A DNA stretch of 47,693 bases from Proteromonas lacertae (taxonomy: Eukaryota > Sar > Bigyra > Opalinata > Proteromonadidae), in assembly GCA_002245135.1 (NCBI GenBank), contig NGBS01001208.1, positions 1 through 47,693 on the forward strand. The letters are read 5' to 3'. Positions 21,901-26,430 of this stretch are shown here, one piece after another (within the stretch, counting starts at the first letter, position 1; each line of letters opens with the position of its first letter). The position numbers and the translations under genes are program-made. Below the pieces are notes generated by a model. That model was not told the DNA's origin. It was given only the letters and a program-made list of their open reading frames with translations, and ran no database searches.

Positions 21901-24535
21901 TGCTTTGAGTAGTGAAAAAGATAGACAAAAGAGTTTATTAGATGAAAAGTTAAAGAAGAGAAGAGAAAAAGCAGCTCAAAAGCTGAAAGAAAAACAAGAA
22001 AAAGAGAAGAATGATCAAGCTGAAACACATACAAAAGAAGCTGAAAATTTACAAACAAGATTAGAATCTGAGAATACTGACTGGTGGTGGGAAGAAGATA
22101 TAACAAGATCAATTAAAGATGAAGTTTCCTCATTATCATTAGAAGAAAAACAATTACAACAAAAACATGAAGAAGAAGAAAAGGAGTTGAAAAGAAAACA
22201 AGAAGAAGATCATAAGAAAGAAATGGAAGAAATAGAAAGAGAAGAGAAAGAAAAAGCCCAAAAAGAGATGGAAGAAAGAGAAAAACAAATGAAAGAAGAA
22301 GCTGAAAGAAGAAGAAATATATTATTAGATCAATTGAATCAGAAATTGAAAGAAAATGCAGGTGCATCTGATGAAGAAATCGCAAGAATCAAACAAGAAC
22401 ATTTAGAACAAATTGAGCAATATAATAAGACACTTGAGCAAGAAAAGGCAAGACAACAATCAACTTTAGAAGCAAGAATAGCAGCAAAGAAAGCTCAAAG
22501 ACAAAAAAGATTAAAACAGAAACAAGAATTGGAATTACAAAAGAAGAGAGAAGAAATGGAGAAAGAAAGTGAATTAGTTTCATTACCAAAAAGATTACAA
22601 AGAGAACGAGAAGCTATAAAGAAGAAGATGCAAGAAGGAATAGTAACAAATGATAAAGTCAGTGCAGTAATAGAAAATATATTACAAACAAGACATATTC
22701 AAGAATTGGAAGATTTATTAACAAGACAATATCAAGAGAGTAGTTTGGTATTAAAGACAGCTTTGGATGAAGTATATGATGAAAAGAATCAAAAGAGATT
22801 GGAGTTAATTACCCAAATGAAGAAAGAAAGAGTTCCATTATTAGAACAAGAAGCAAAATTGAGTAAATTAGATGCAGAATATGATGAAAAAGAAAAATCC
22901 GTAGAAATGGATGTATTATCTCAAATAAGAATAAAACAAGACAAAGAAAAAGCTGAATTAAGACTAAGACAACTACAAGAAAAGACTGAAGCATATAAAG
23001 AGTTAGCATCTGATGATGTAATAAAGAAGCAAATGGAAGAAGCAGATTTAGAACGAAGAAGATATCAGAATGAATTAGAAGCTGATAAATTGAAGAGAAT
23101 AAAAGAAATTGAAGAAAGAAACCATGAAAATGAAATGGCAATAAAATTAAAGAATCAAGAAGAGTTAAGAGCAATAGAAGAAGAACATAAGCGATATGTA
23201 GAAGAAGAAAAGCGAAAAGCAAAAGAACGAGAAAAATTAAGATCAATGGCAATGATAAAACAGAATGAAGAAGAAGAGAAGAAGAAATATGAAGAATTAA
23301 GTCACTTAACTGATGTAGAAAGAGAAAGAATAATGAAACAATATAAAGAAGATAGAGAAAATAGAATGAAAGCTGAAAGTGAATTAAAAGCACAACAAGA
23401 TCAAAAACTATTGGATGCATTAGAACGAAGAAAACAGAAGAGATTAAAATTGAAAGAGATTAAAGAAAAGAAAGAATTAGCTGAACAACAAGAAAAGAAA
23501 GATCGAATAATAAAGATGATGCAATTAGCAAATCGTGAGAATGAACAACAAGCTATTCAAGAACTTCGAAAACAGAATATCGCAATGAAATTATTCCGAT
23601 CAAGAGAACAAAATTTAGATGCATTTATTAGATTAAAGGTGAAAAATTGGAGACAGAAAATAAGAGATCGACATTTAGGTACTTATAAAATAACTCCAGC
23701 TCAAAGAAGACTATTGCGTATATCAAAACAGAATGCATCAACACCTGAAGCTAAAGAAATCAAAGTATTAAAAGGTGATGAATTGGATATAGATCAAAGA
23801 TTATTAGCTATAGAATCAGTATTACAATCAGTTGTACCAAAACCAAGCCAACAACCAATTGAAAAACCAAAAACAATATCAGAAGAAGAAGAAAATATCA
23901 ATAATAATCAAATCGAAGTATCAGCTGCAGCTGCAGAGTATTTAACACCAGAAGGTTACTTTATTCAACCACAAAATCGATATATACCTGAAGGAGAAAC
24001 AAGAGAATGTAATATTAATGATTTAGAAGAAAGAGAGAAAATAAGATTGGAATTTGCAGAGAATATAGGGAAATTATTAGGTTTTAATATTAATAATGAA
24101 AGTGTAGAGAATAATGATAAAAGACCAATTTATATTCATTGTGCTGAGACTTTAAGAAAGAATGAATTTATTCAAAATGCTTATCAAATGTGTTTCGATG
24201 TGGAATATGAAGAGAATAACAATTCAATACACTTGTTTATTAGAAAACAGAAGTTGCAGAATGTGGGAGAATTAATATTATTATTAATTCACTGCTTATC
24301 ACATGTAGAAAGTGGTGATTTTATAAGTGATACAAACAAATTATTTGTATTGAAATTTGCTGAGAATATGGGAAAATGTTTAGAACAATTTTATAAGATT
24401 CATTTAGAAAAATTGAAAGAACATATCACAGAAATGTCTATTGATCCAACAGATACGATGGATGAAGAAACAATTACTGCAATAGTAGACAAATACAAGA
24501 ATTATGTAACAAAAGAGAATAATGAACAGAAATAA
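3917..24535 (+). CDS. giant single-pass cysteine-rich membrane protein with coiled-coil cytoplasmic tail
   Basis: A single uninterrupted frame of about 6,872 codons. I start at the ATG at 3917 because it begins a signal peptide (MLFYIIYLLICCYTSYVYS) just before the first cysteine. Residues about 20-4850 are cysteine-rich modules of the form CPAGYYCPxGS...CPxGTY, the ephrin-receptor-like/GCC2-GCC3 type. Residues about 4850-5180 form a separate juxtamembrane module (CICESTYEFY, VYDRCS, VCLEYGDGIIFDISGG, FDYGEFRRI, FIQPGVYVFA). A transmembrane helix follows at about 5183-5207 (WPYIIALVVVLLLVITIGV), then basic residues. The cytoplasmic side has about 1,660 residues: an N-rich stretch near 5620-5655, very long Glu/Lys/Gln coiled coil, and a C-terminal globular domain (about 6670-6872) with LFIRKQKL and LLLLIHCLSHVESGDF. 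From memory, similar very large uncharacterised proteins with the same juxtamembrane and C-terminal modules occur in animals and other eukaryotes. The likely role is a cell-surface receptor or adhesin tied to the cytoskeleton, by inference from topology. Confidence 0.93.
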   Translation: MLFYIIYLLICCYTSYVYSCNSNEYYDGSNCVICEIGNYCDGTNKHTCSSGYYCPPGSDSQTKCAAGNYCPTPSQQLKCSSGSYCPAGITSPSQCAAGNYCPTPSQQLKCSSGSYCPAGSSTNDQCAAGYYCPTPSQQLKCSSGSYCPAGITSPSQCAAGNYCPTPSQQLKCSSGSYCPAGSSTNDQCAAGNYCPTPSQQLKCSSGSYCPAGSSTNDQCAAGYYCPTPSQQLKCSSGSYCPAGITSPSQCAAGNYCPTPSQQLKCSSGSYCPAGITSPSQCAAGNYCPTPSQQLKCSSGSYCPAGSSTNDQCPASYYCPSPSLRYSCSSGYYCPAGSTSHNKCDGGYYCPDTKTKNACTAGNYCPSGSTYERTCSAGYYCPAKSDSQTQCTAGHYCPAGSTSHNKCDGGYYCPDTKTKNACTAGNYCPSGSTYERTCTAGHYCPAKSDSESNCQLGSYCIAKSSSESKCPAGYYCPNPAQLPQQCNEGYIAATEAYRTSCSICAGTTTPSSDHTQCIACPDGYKCSNGVKKACGNGEYSDNGVCKICNGGYSCKNDGTITQCPAGEYSNSKDLVCHDCPAGYYCGIGSTTPIICLSGSYCPAKSSSESKCPAGYYCPTTTELYVCSDGFISSAGSTSCNNKCPAMHYCPDHINEYSCPSGLFSQAGAIECHFCPAGYSCNSNGVETQCNPGTYSKYGETICNQCPAGHECIDPSTDPTICKNGFYSTGGKKLCEVCPAGNSCTIKSTTACSSGSYSQKGDMVCYDCQPGYICPNKDGTGIVKCPEGSYSASKQTTCKACPAGKRCYYDGSNVIEDNCELGWYSLDNDMECHPCPAGSKCPNANTSPIECNPGEYSESAKQSCSPCGKGSYCPDTSHKYQCPFGTYSNDSSVLCTKCPAGKSCSKDGIQNNCVTGTWSLEGDGICKKCPPGYKCPNNDQPPIPCARGEYNNAENQISCKICPAGSQCDNPAIAPAECPAGYYSTDGATKCTLCEAGHLCKAGSTSSTAGDLCPTGGYCDSPYFTPCPSGTYNPSTGSTSKSACLPCSAGKYCPVGTTQPISCPKGHYCPDSTKYGNEYPCPAGTYNDQTDKSLVTECLSCPAGKYCPVGSISAILDCPKGYYCPSDTQTPKQHPCPAGTYNDKAGQTSATVCQTCEIGHYCPQGSPYQLLCPRGTYNGLTGKGSINDCIQCTAGYACPHAGLTKPSDNCTEGHYCPTGTIYPTSHPCPAGTYTDSIHLTKESDCTKCPATKVCFKGTGGTNKPSRCAKGYYCPEGTSYASQYPCPEGTFSNRTDLKSPSECYPCPAGMYCRGGQVKPDGPCAVGHYCPENTTKPHQFPCAAGTWTNQTNLTSQNECYECPVGSYCVAGSSKPVFCPAGMYRNTVNATHGNACLPCTAGNYCPLKTVNPIPCGFGYYSNESASECSLCWRGYYCNNNTVTFSDMKSKKCHAGYYCGLGMTQPPTSPNNDCPVGYYCEEATLWPKPCVGGTINNVAKATDASFCKTTPAGDYSIGGQSEINGVCLPGYYCEDHSSGNITMPCPEGTYNPNYNMKKVGDCLDCPKGYYCPLGTAVPIECEQGYYCPPKSPISLPCKLGTYGSRMGLTDESECISCPPGMYCDANGLTSPRGPCDPGYQCYGGSWMSAPNDSSIGGLCDAGGYCAAGTIETAPCPNGKFNNGTGGSSLSSCSACPPAQYCRGSNNAQPTGYCAAGYYCDGGSDTPYQHICPIGYYCPEGSEKPHECQPTKYNNKLGQAECFNCTAGQYCPNTQMTDTIVCPEANYCEEGSSEPHKCPSGTFSKEVGLKSKDDCEICTPGFYCSGDGNTEVTGKCAAGFICIGGATTDKPSGNDTTGRICDYGHYCPEGSYTPTPCPPGTYNDGTSKTSVNDCKPCKAGYYCSTSGLKEPTGNCSAGYYCKSGAMSSTPNDDEVNNNYGICPPGTYCKEGSQEPTKCEGSTYNYASGQSECFPCPDGFDCSLDDKTIYHDCPAGYYCSNQEKHGCMIGTYSNQTNLKTQDDCLNCPPGQYCASEGLIKPTGLCKAGFYCPEKSENNEGKVNGAADAYICPSGHYCPEGSGAPTKCRKGTYQPNTQQSDSSSCIQCPKGSYCSEEGLSSPTGLCAEGYLCSLENIVSTPTQGIDSNGIGGRACAAGYWCPTGATTENACSPGSYNPIPARGSCEGCPSGYYCPYSNMTSISDFICPTGHYCASNSKDKIACPAGKYNPLTGQSTDDACKVCPKGYYCSNEGLSSPSGLCSEGYYCDEGQVVPNPVQCNDGDYCPEGSPQPTDCPPSKYCLKGKIIGNCSAGYYCDGKATTSKQNECPAGYYCEIGSSKPQPCPAGTYSSQTKLTSELDCLDCSSSYYCPSAAMSTTGTQCPDGYYCPTRTITFNKTCEEGYYCKKGSQSECQLYTYQNDKKQTECKACPEGYYCERNTVKPLDCPRGRYCNGREPLLCSVGTFSNDTNLVLPTDCKKCTPGHYCDSQGLTQPSGECSSGYYCTLGATSKEPSTPCSSGHYCPSGSVLPTPCPAGTYRLDTHGTSNRSCTECDFYKICPYPGLSSPYETCDDGYLCDKNGLEIVEESLLCPEGASCSLGKITLCEKTKYVNYKGASSCNNCPDGFYCPTSNMTLPLICPTGSYCKQGTISNCAKGSFNNLTGVTDNACDKCLEGYYCPSTGLSVPQNPCELGRQCGEGLSNAITLCSPGKYCPLGSITGISCPIGTYNKQQGGTDISSCKPCPSGYYCPESSTVNYETNRCKKGYYCPTYSYTFNTSLLCTNGSYCDVFSSKPNDCKDGSYMDHEGSGKCEECPSGYYCPIHSVFPQLCLPGSYCESKRGSSTQCPSGSYNPFNGSQSRENCTECPPGYYCPTIGESSYPTTKCSAGYYCPTGQNRDKTNEFQCKIGHYCEEGSTYPIPCPSGTYQRSTTQSTCTPCDAGYICPYEGKDRSSIECPSGYYCSSNMSYVTEDNFCLPGQYCQSKTSIPLKCSVGTYNMNNGSETCKTCPSGFICDDSVNGTSIPDICPKGHFCKEGTDSKFKAVCPIGTYNPLEGIKESKDCQLCTAGYYCPTTGETEVDITKTCSAQYYCLSGSTTSAPTQYKCPAGSYCEANSDRPTFCPVNTFSRSKGGSSISSCQNCTDGYICKKTGQTNVQTPCPAGYYCIAGIAYSCWSGHYCPTKGIGAGTITPIECSAGTYQPQDGQVKCIDCPSGYYCNTTISGDLTDDQLCPEGYYCPSKTSTPIACPVGTYSNKKGLSSLLQCQKCDPGKYCMNTAQKEPTGNCSAGYYCSIGSKSPEPIGGTSGNICPAGYYCPIGTFSPIPCPKGTYVKQKGSKDESYCIDCPAKYYCPDRAMTSSGKLCTEGYYCKKNTIVPELPCPPGSKCPSGSESPQPCPAGTYQNNYYSTTCFDCPKGFYCPVNTSEPISCPEGSYCGVNTKSGNQTLCPIGTYNNLTGLSSKDQCQPCPPGHYCNETGLIEPTGLCQEGFYCILSVKTSSPRDHVNLNSYTPEKGGDRCPKGYYCPLGSHLPKPCPPGTYLDDYQKSSINDCLLCAEGYYCPTYGLQASKDQCPAKFYCPEGTVTPKLLCTKGHYCPAGKSKPINCTAGTYQDEIGSTSCKKCKEGFYCGEATEEPIPCEKGKYCPEGSSKGIDCPIQTYSNKTGLGSASDCTPCEPGYYCNETGLITPQHKCEAGYYCIGSSSQANPRDYITKGYIGSPVIGTQLKGGDQCPTGHYCEVGSHTPIPCPIGTYSSVVAATSLSQCLDCTNSTYCPRLGIVYPSDKCLEGYYCEEKTKYPTELCSVGHYCPLGSAEPIVCPGGNYQNNKGSSICDSCPAGHYCEYNNNTPQPCPAGFYCPVGLEDGKTHSCPSGTFSSLSHRQVSSDCNICLPGKACVGHNLTSPDQTCTAGYYCKAGSTTPNPISSECSSGYYCPSGTSAAVPCPEGKYNSAKRKTQESDCVACEKSYICDKKGISRPSTRCPAGFYCPGGDILGNITCTVGHYCPAGSEEPRKCPDGKYQNVTGQSNCETCPSGYYCVEGSENPEICPKGFYCPSGSGRSYKPCPIGTIGTREGLTSQTDCDNCPSGYYCLVENSTTPTGKCHAGYYCKGKAKTAEPNDVTTGNICSVGNYCPEGSSNPKPCPPGTYSNRPQLEKAEDCSNCDPQYECQLSGQTRSTIQCPKGYYCPGNDTVASLLCELGSYCKGNNEYSTPCDNGTYQDERGQSSCKNCPAGYYCLKNTIKPILCPAGYYCPDNTKNPYTFPCSIGKYSDIEGLKSEDQCKKCLPGYACTVKGLSYPNELCGEGHYCREGAQITTPTDGVTGGYCSAGFVCHRGSSVPNPSNSSSYGEPCPKGHYCPAGCGSSRLDNGTCPFACKPGTFNPFVQQSQCTACPIGHICEGGNNDPKPCPEGKYCPGGDDVGVNCPNGTYNPFDYLQNAQQCKYCIPGHYCNNGNITDQCDAGFICYTHSSESEPYTNKSAEFGLCPIGHYCIKGTELPIPCTNHTVLPYEGGKSEDECQLCPVGFVCKEGNPIPEPCYRGYYCEGGITDPEPCPLYTYNDELQAENISFCKKCNNGTFCNETGIAYDIDFPCPAGYYCEEGADELIPCPEGTYRDDVGAKSEDDCYICPEGYYCPEGSVSYTPCDKKTYCPSGSSDMTVCDGGYYCPPITGEEIDCPPNYYCPNATDIPIACEIGTYCPKNSIEPIECPYGTFAPGFTHQLSLATLEDACIECPPGKYSNDSRHLECYNCPAGYICYGGTPVPYPVDPILDKGEICPEGYYCPEGSSEAIPCPPGTYSSAKQQSSFETCSMCPPGKYNPYYGQTDCLICSASATSEWNATVCTCRGDRRAFQISDGTCICESTYEFYEDFKRKIGDGTRDCQPIVYDRCSSDEVRSVLGDCIKESELCERECPGVGGVYSSSVGVCECNVHDILDNVCNKTCRDNAPVLSLAPNTKNIKLLRYNNEENNETTRLMSEVNSNIENTTIYYSFNFGNNTSHYGRISCEQSLSQYDGRGCIFRSIVTDSTGFHASYKLSPTIINYLKEEMENENKTRLLDEITDIFDPPSSFDWINNPVVCLEYGDGIIFDISGGVKNFPSYKQDSLLNSNSQFDYGEFRRIISDQSLHNIKLFTFIFIQPGVYVFAQNGNDTNQMIVSVQPQGATCPIEAIQTKTVTNLIATNTKPNTNIIISPYWPYIIALVVVLLLVITIGVGWVYSYRKYTWGEKAARRARYKKSNLGLDLESKHNKGSIFRVKDYGFVDGKDLELGIDAAHFIENKPKEEEVKFDVDKWDIQDMDPDLLLQRLTNHDDAMNIQIQKEVDETNRLKSILEVEKDRLNELIRTLQIQMPNGNNPNMPITREGMLLQKVTEEMEKCRNNVKKLDDRYNQLQELMKKFNNLANNKDGENVDSTGLAENITNELIQSVKNGAQKPKGKKWEELGKILGQMNTIIRSCQVDIDNEDERRKTSETLIHSALATDIPDSLKQEIENMNNKYESMNNLNNKLSNEIKHYGELVSNTINEMNNVHDEIKSKSLQLRHNPETVVTSYKHEYNEKLIHHLDPLMKQTLELQNGPLSKIQDTSHSLRKETKDKNKKLESMISHQIQEMNKENIENAKHYQVKDLKKKKENDNNNDNNGNGDNNNVEGENNNENNNNNTNNNNNTGGVKSMNKLSQPKIAENHEELVEQHKQEKEQLQKKLEDEEKQNVESLENKLKEADNKLEMDEENDIENMKQMVNNEMDDANLTEEEKNRLLQEYQNDQARIKEKLNKEKERQAEILKAKLDAKKQKIKSKLDRKHQDEVAEQLLLEKQQREQEMLEMKMKAEEEKFKLEQERLDQEAVEREALEKLKADEKYKEEVEKYEKELEEKMKKLQEEHDRKLQQTKEIAENQLVEEENELNKQLENERNIKLQELKVIQEKELEEFKRSKDPTEIEIEEFKKKQEEEKENVEIELRQDAERKKGQLQKRKYKMLMDLDMDDSKNYELELKIIKEQHEKDNKSIQAALSSEKDRQKSLLDEKLKKRREKAAQKLKEKQEKEKNDQAETHTKEAENLQTRLESENTDWWWEEDITRSIKDEVSSLSLEEKQLQQKHEEEEKELKRKQEEDHKKEMEEIEREEKEKAQKEMEEREKQMKEEAERRRNILLDQLNQKLKENAGASDEEIARIKQEHLEQIEQYNKTLEQEKARQQSTLEARIAAKKAQRQKRLKQKQELELQKKREEMEKESELVSLPKRLQREREAIKKKMQEGIVTNDKVSAVIENILQTRHIQELEDLLTRQYQESSLVLKTALDEVYDEKNQKRLELITQMKKERVPLLEQEAKLSKLDAEYDEKEKSVEMDVLSQIRIKQDKEKAELRLRQLQEKTEAYKELASDDVIKKQMEEADLERRRYQNELEADKLKRIKEIEERNHENEMAIKLKNQEELRAIEEEHKRYVEEEKRKAKEREKLRSMAMIKQNEEEEKKKYEELSHLTDVERERIMKQYKEDRENRMKAESELKAQQDQKLLDALERRKQKRLKLKEIKEKKELAEQQEKKDRIIKMMQLANRENEQQAIQELRKQNIAMKLFRSREQNLDAFIRLKVKNWRQKIRDRHLGTYKITPAQRRLLRISKQNASTPEAKEIKVLKGDELDIDQRLLAIESVLQSVVPKPSQQPIEKPKTISEEEENINNNQIEVSAAAAEYLTPEGYFIQPQNRYIPEGETRECNINDLEEREKIRLEFAENIGKLLGFNINNESVENNDKRPIYIHCAETLRKNEFIQNAYQMCFDVEYEENNNSIHLFIRKQKLQNVGELILLLIHCLSHVESGDFISDTNKLFVLKFAENMGKCLEQFYKIHLEKLKEHITEMSIDPTDTMDEETITAIVDKYKNYVTKENNEQK
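4106..4849 (+). repeat. 8 x 93-bp in-frame tandem repeat in the giant gene
   Basis: Eight exact-length 93-bp units (31 codons each, starting CAAGNYCPTPSQQLKC) fill 744 bp. They differ mainly at two switchable spots: CAAGNY versus CAAGYY at the start, and ITSPSQ versus SSTNDQ at the end. The near-absence of synonymous change between units points to recent unequal crossover or gene conversion. Confidence 0.95.
4913..5290 (+). repeat. 2 x 189-bp in-frame direct repeat in the giant gene
   Basis: Two consecutive 63-codon units begin at 4913 and 5102 (CPAGSTSHNKCDGGYYCPDT). They are nearly identical at the nucleotide level for about 165 bp and then diverge near the end of the second copy. This is a second, independent recent duplication next to the 8 x 93-bp array. 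Confidence 0.88.
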
Positions 24536-24618
24536 TAATATTTTAAATCTTTTATTAATCGTTTTTTATTTAAATTGTGTGTTTATTTTTATTTAGATAA
24601 TGATAATCATGTTTAAAC

Positions 24619-24694
24619 TGAGTTACCAAGGACAAGGATAGGATAGAACAAAAGGAGGATATGGCTCCAGAAGGACGTCCTTTTAGGTAACTCA
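24619..24694. repeat. small inverted-repeat element with AAGGACGTCCTT core
   Basis: Perfect 9-bp inverted ends, TGAGTTACC at 24619-24627 and GGTAACTCA at 24686-24694, enclose 58 bp with a palindromic AAGGACGTCCTT near the right end. A related block with GAAGGACGTCC and a TGAGTTGC-like end lies at about 25635-25665, and a weaker one (GTTGAGCTAGGCAAAGGAC) at about 40586-40612. It may be a tiny non-autonomous transposon or hairpin element; no target duplication is evident. Confidence 0.5.
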
Positions 24695-24853
24695 AAATGT
24701 AAAAGAAAATTTATCATATATTTTTGTTTAAAAGAGAAAAAATAAAAATAAAAAGGAAAAAAGTTGTTCTTTTCTTGTTTTGAGTATTATATTCATTAAA
24801 ATAACAATTATTAATTAATATAATTAATAATAACCACTGTTTAATATGTTGTA

Positions 24854-25058
24854 TTACTCATTTTCACTATCGCTTATGTCTTTATCCAAATCAACACTTT
24901 CTGAGTTATCATCTTCTTCTATATCGTTCAATATCAACATTGTTATTACAATCATCATTATTTTCACCATCTCCATTATCATTATCTGACTTATCTATAC
25001 TGTTGTTTACAGATTCTTCAATAGTAGAATCTATTTCATTATCCTCTTCAAACTCCAT
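24854..25058 (-). pseudogene. decayed acidic coding remnant
   Basis: From an ATG at 25058 the minus strand reads about 45 residues rich in Asp, Glu, Asn and Ser. A second frame then continues the same acidic composition (DIEEDDNSESVDLDKDISDS) to a TAA at 24854-24856. The matching composition on both sides of the frame change suggests one eroded acidic open frame. The family is unknown, and low complexity makes chance possible. Confidence 0.25.
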
Positions 25059-25127
25059 TAATCTTTTCTATTTCAATAAATTAAACTTTTCTGTTTGCTA
25101 TGAATCAACCCTGCATAGAAAAACTAC

Positions 25128-25179
25128 ATTCTATGAAGCTGCTAGAGGTTGGGATTGTTTGTATTCTATGAAGCTGCTA
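25128..25179. repeat. 17-bp direct repeat pair
   Basis: ATTCTATGAAGCTGCTA occurs exactly at 25128-25144 and 25163-25179, 35 bp start to start. No function is assignable. Confidence 0.7.
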
Positions 25180-25208
25180 CGTCTTTTGTATGACATGATA
25201 AAATAAAA

Positions 25209-25231
25209 AAGCTTGAAAAGAAATCAAGCTT
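25209..25231. repeat. 8-bp hairpin
   Basis: AAGCTTGA (25209-25216) and TCAAGCTT (25224-25231) form a perfect 8-bp stem around a 7-nt A-rich loop. It could be a 3'-end structure, but no adjacent gene needs it. Confidence 0.5.
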
Positions 25232-25589
25232 GGATTTATTGCAAAGTTTAATATTTCGTCTTATAATTAAGTATTGTCTTTTTTATGTTCATATGTGTGT
25301 AATGTTGTAAATTTATATGTATAAATCTAAAAATTAATTACTGTTTCTTTGAAATGCTGTGAATTAATGAATATTAAAATTTAGATAAATTTAATCAGTT
25401 TATTTAACTGTATATATTCAAATAAGTTATGAGCAGTTTATTAATTTACATAATATTCAGATTATGTCAATTTTTTTAATATTTCTATTATGAAGTGATA
25501 CTATCCATGTAAATGAGCAATACATATATAAATATGTTGATTTAATGAAATAAACATAGGTATATTTGTTCTTAAACAGGTTATACTGT

Positions 25590-25665
25590 CCTTCTTGAAA
25601 AAGGACATGTTCAATTTTCGTACAGGCGAGACGAGAGAAGGACGTCCTTTCTGCAACTCAGCTAT
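25590..25665. repeat. second GGACGTCC block related to the 24.6-kb element
   Basis: This block carries GAAGGACGTCCTTTC followed by GCAACTCAGC. Read on the minus strand it gives TGAGTTGC...GAAAGGACGTCC, resembling the right end of the 24619-24694 element. AATCATGTTTAAA also recurs next to both copies. The left end is not clear. Confidence 0.35.
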
Positions 25666-26033
25666 AATCATGTTTAAAGTCTCCCATTCACCCTTCCTTT
25701 TTTTTCTTTTACACTCATTAACAAATTTCTATTTTCTTTATGGCTATTGAGAAAAATCAATAACACTTATAAACTTATAATAGAGTATAATAATTATAGA
25801 ATTTATTCGAACTTATAGAGAGAATAAAATCAATATATGCTAATAGTTTAGTGAATTTCAATAAATAATAATTTCTCTCTATCATTGACTAATATTTCTC
25901 TTCACTATCTATACTTCATTATCATGTAGCGGCGGTGGTGGAATTTTATTATTTGTGAATCAGTTATAATGTTATATTAAATGTAATTTAAGGCTAAATA
26001 GAATAATAAAATGAGCAATGAGTATAGTTCTTA

Positions 26034-26068
26034 TTTTAGAGGAATTAGAAGAATATAGGTTATAAAAA
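26034..26068. repeat. dispersed 35-bp repeat, copy 1
   Basis: It matches 41003-41037 at 33 of 35 positions (core TTAGAAGAATATAGG). The flanks do not match. Copy 1 lies about 160 bp before the ATTGG array of the first SPRY-NTPase gene; copy 2 lies among pseudogene debris. Confidence 0.7.
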
Positions 26069-26226
26069 CAGTAGTAAATTGCGATTGACTGAGTAGAATG
26101 AAAATGTATGTATCTTTAATACAGAAAATAATAACTACATAAACTTAAATCACATCACACCACTCAATAGAATGGAACTAATCATATCATAAGAACAATT
26201 AATGAAATAGAAGAATAATGACTTTT

Positions 26227-26338
26227 GATTGGTTTATTTTAAGAGATATGATTGGCTAATTTCAAATGATGCGATTGGTTACACTTGGAACTATTTGATT
26301 GGCTATTCATTCAAAATATAATTACATTTATCTCAGCT
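26227..26338 (+). promoter_or_regulatory. phased ATTGG (inverted CCAAT) array and conserved block, first SPRY-NTPase gene
   Basis: GATTGG starts at 26227, 26250, 26273 and 26297, with spacings of 23, 23 and 24 bp. The stretch 26273-26338 matches 31241-31306, upstream of the second paralogue, at 63 of 66 positions. A TATA-like TATATAAATTTT follows near 26362, and the start codon lies at 26431. ATTGG is the complement of CCAAT, the NF-Y/CCAAT-factor core, so this is a likely promoter or upstream activating region. The factor is inferred. Confidence 0.6.
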
Positions 26339-26430
26339 TTAAGTACTTTTCAAGTCGTTGCTATATAAATTTTCGAAGTATTAAAATAAATATTATAGCA
26401 TAAGTTTATAAGTTTATAATTGTTGTGACT

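Larger units (their letters stand above)
24536..26226. other. intergenic region between giant gene and first SPRY-NTPase gene
   Basis: About 1.7 kb with no convincing intact gene. It holds a small inverted-repeat element (24619-24694), a decayed acidic coding remnant on the minus strand (24854-25058), a 17-bp direct repeat (25128 and 25163), a hairpin (25209-25231), a second GGACGTCC-containing block (about 25590-25665) and a dispersed 35-bp repeat (26034-26068). The open plus-strand stretch at 24940-25206 is low-complexity and not supported as a gene. Confidence 0.6.

Noticed and set aside
18544-23420. Long Leu/Phe-rich minus-strand open frames opposite the coiled-coil tail
   Set aside because: Antisense shadows of Glu/Lys/Gln-rich codons.
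24940-25206. An 88-codon plus-strand open frame
   Set aside because: Ser/Leu-rich low complexity, antisense to an acidic stretch, no start context or homology.
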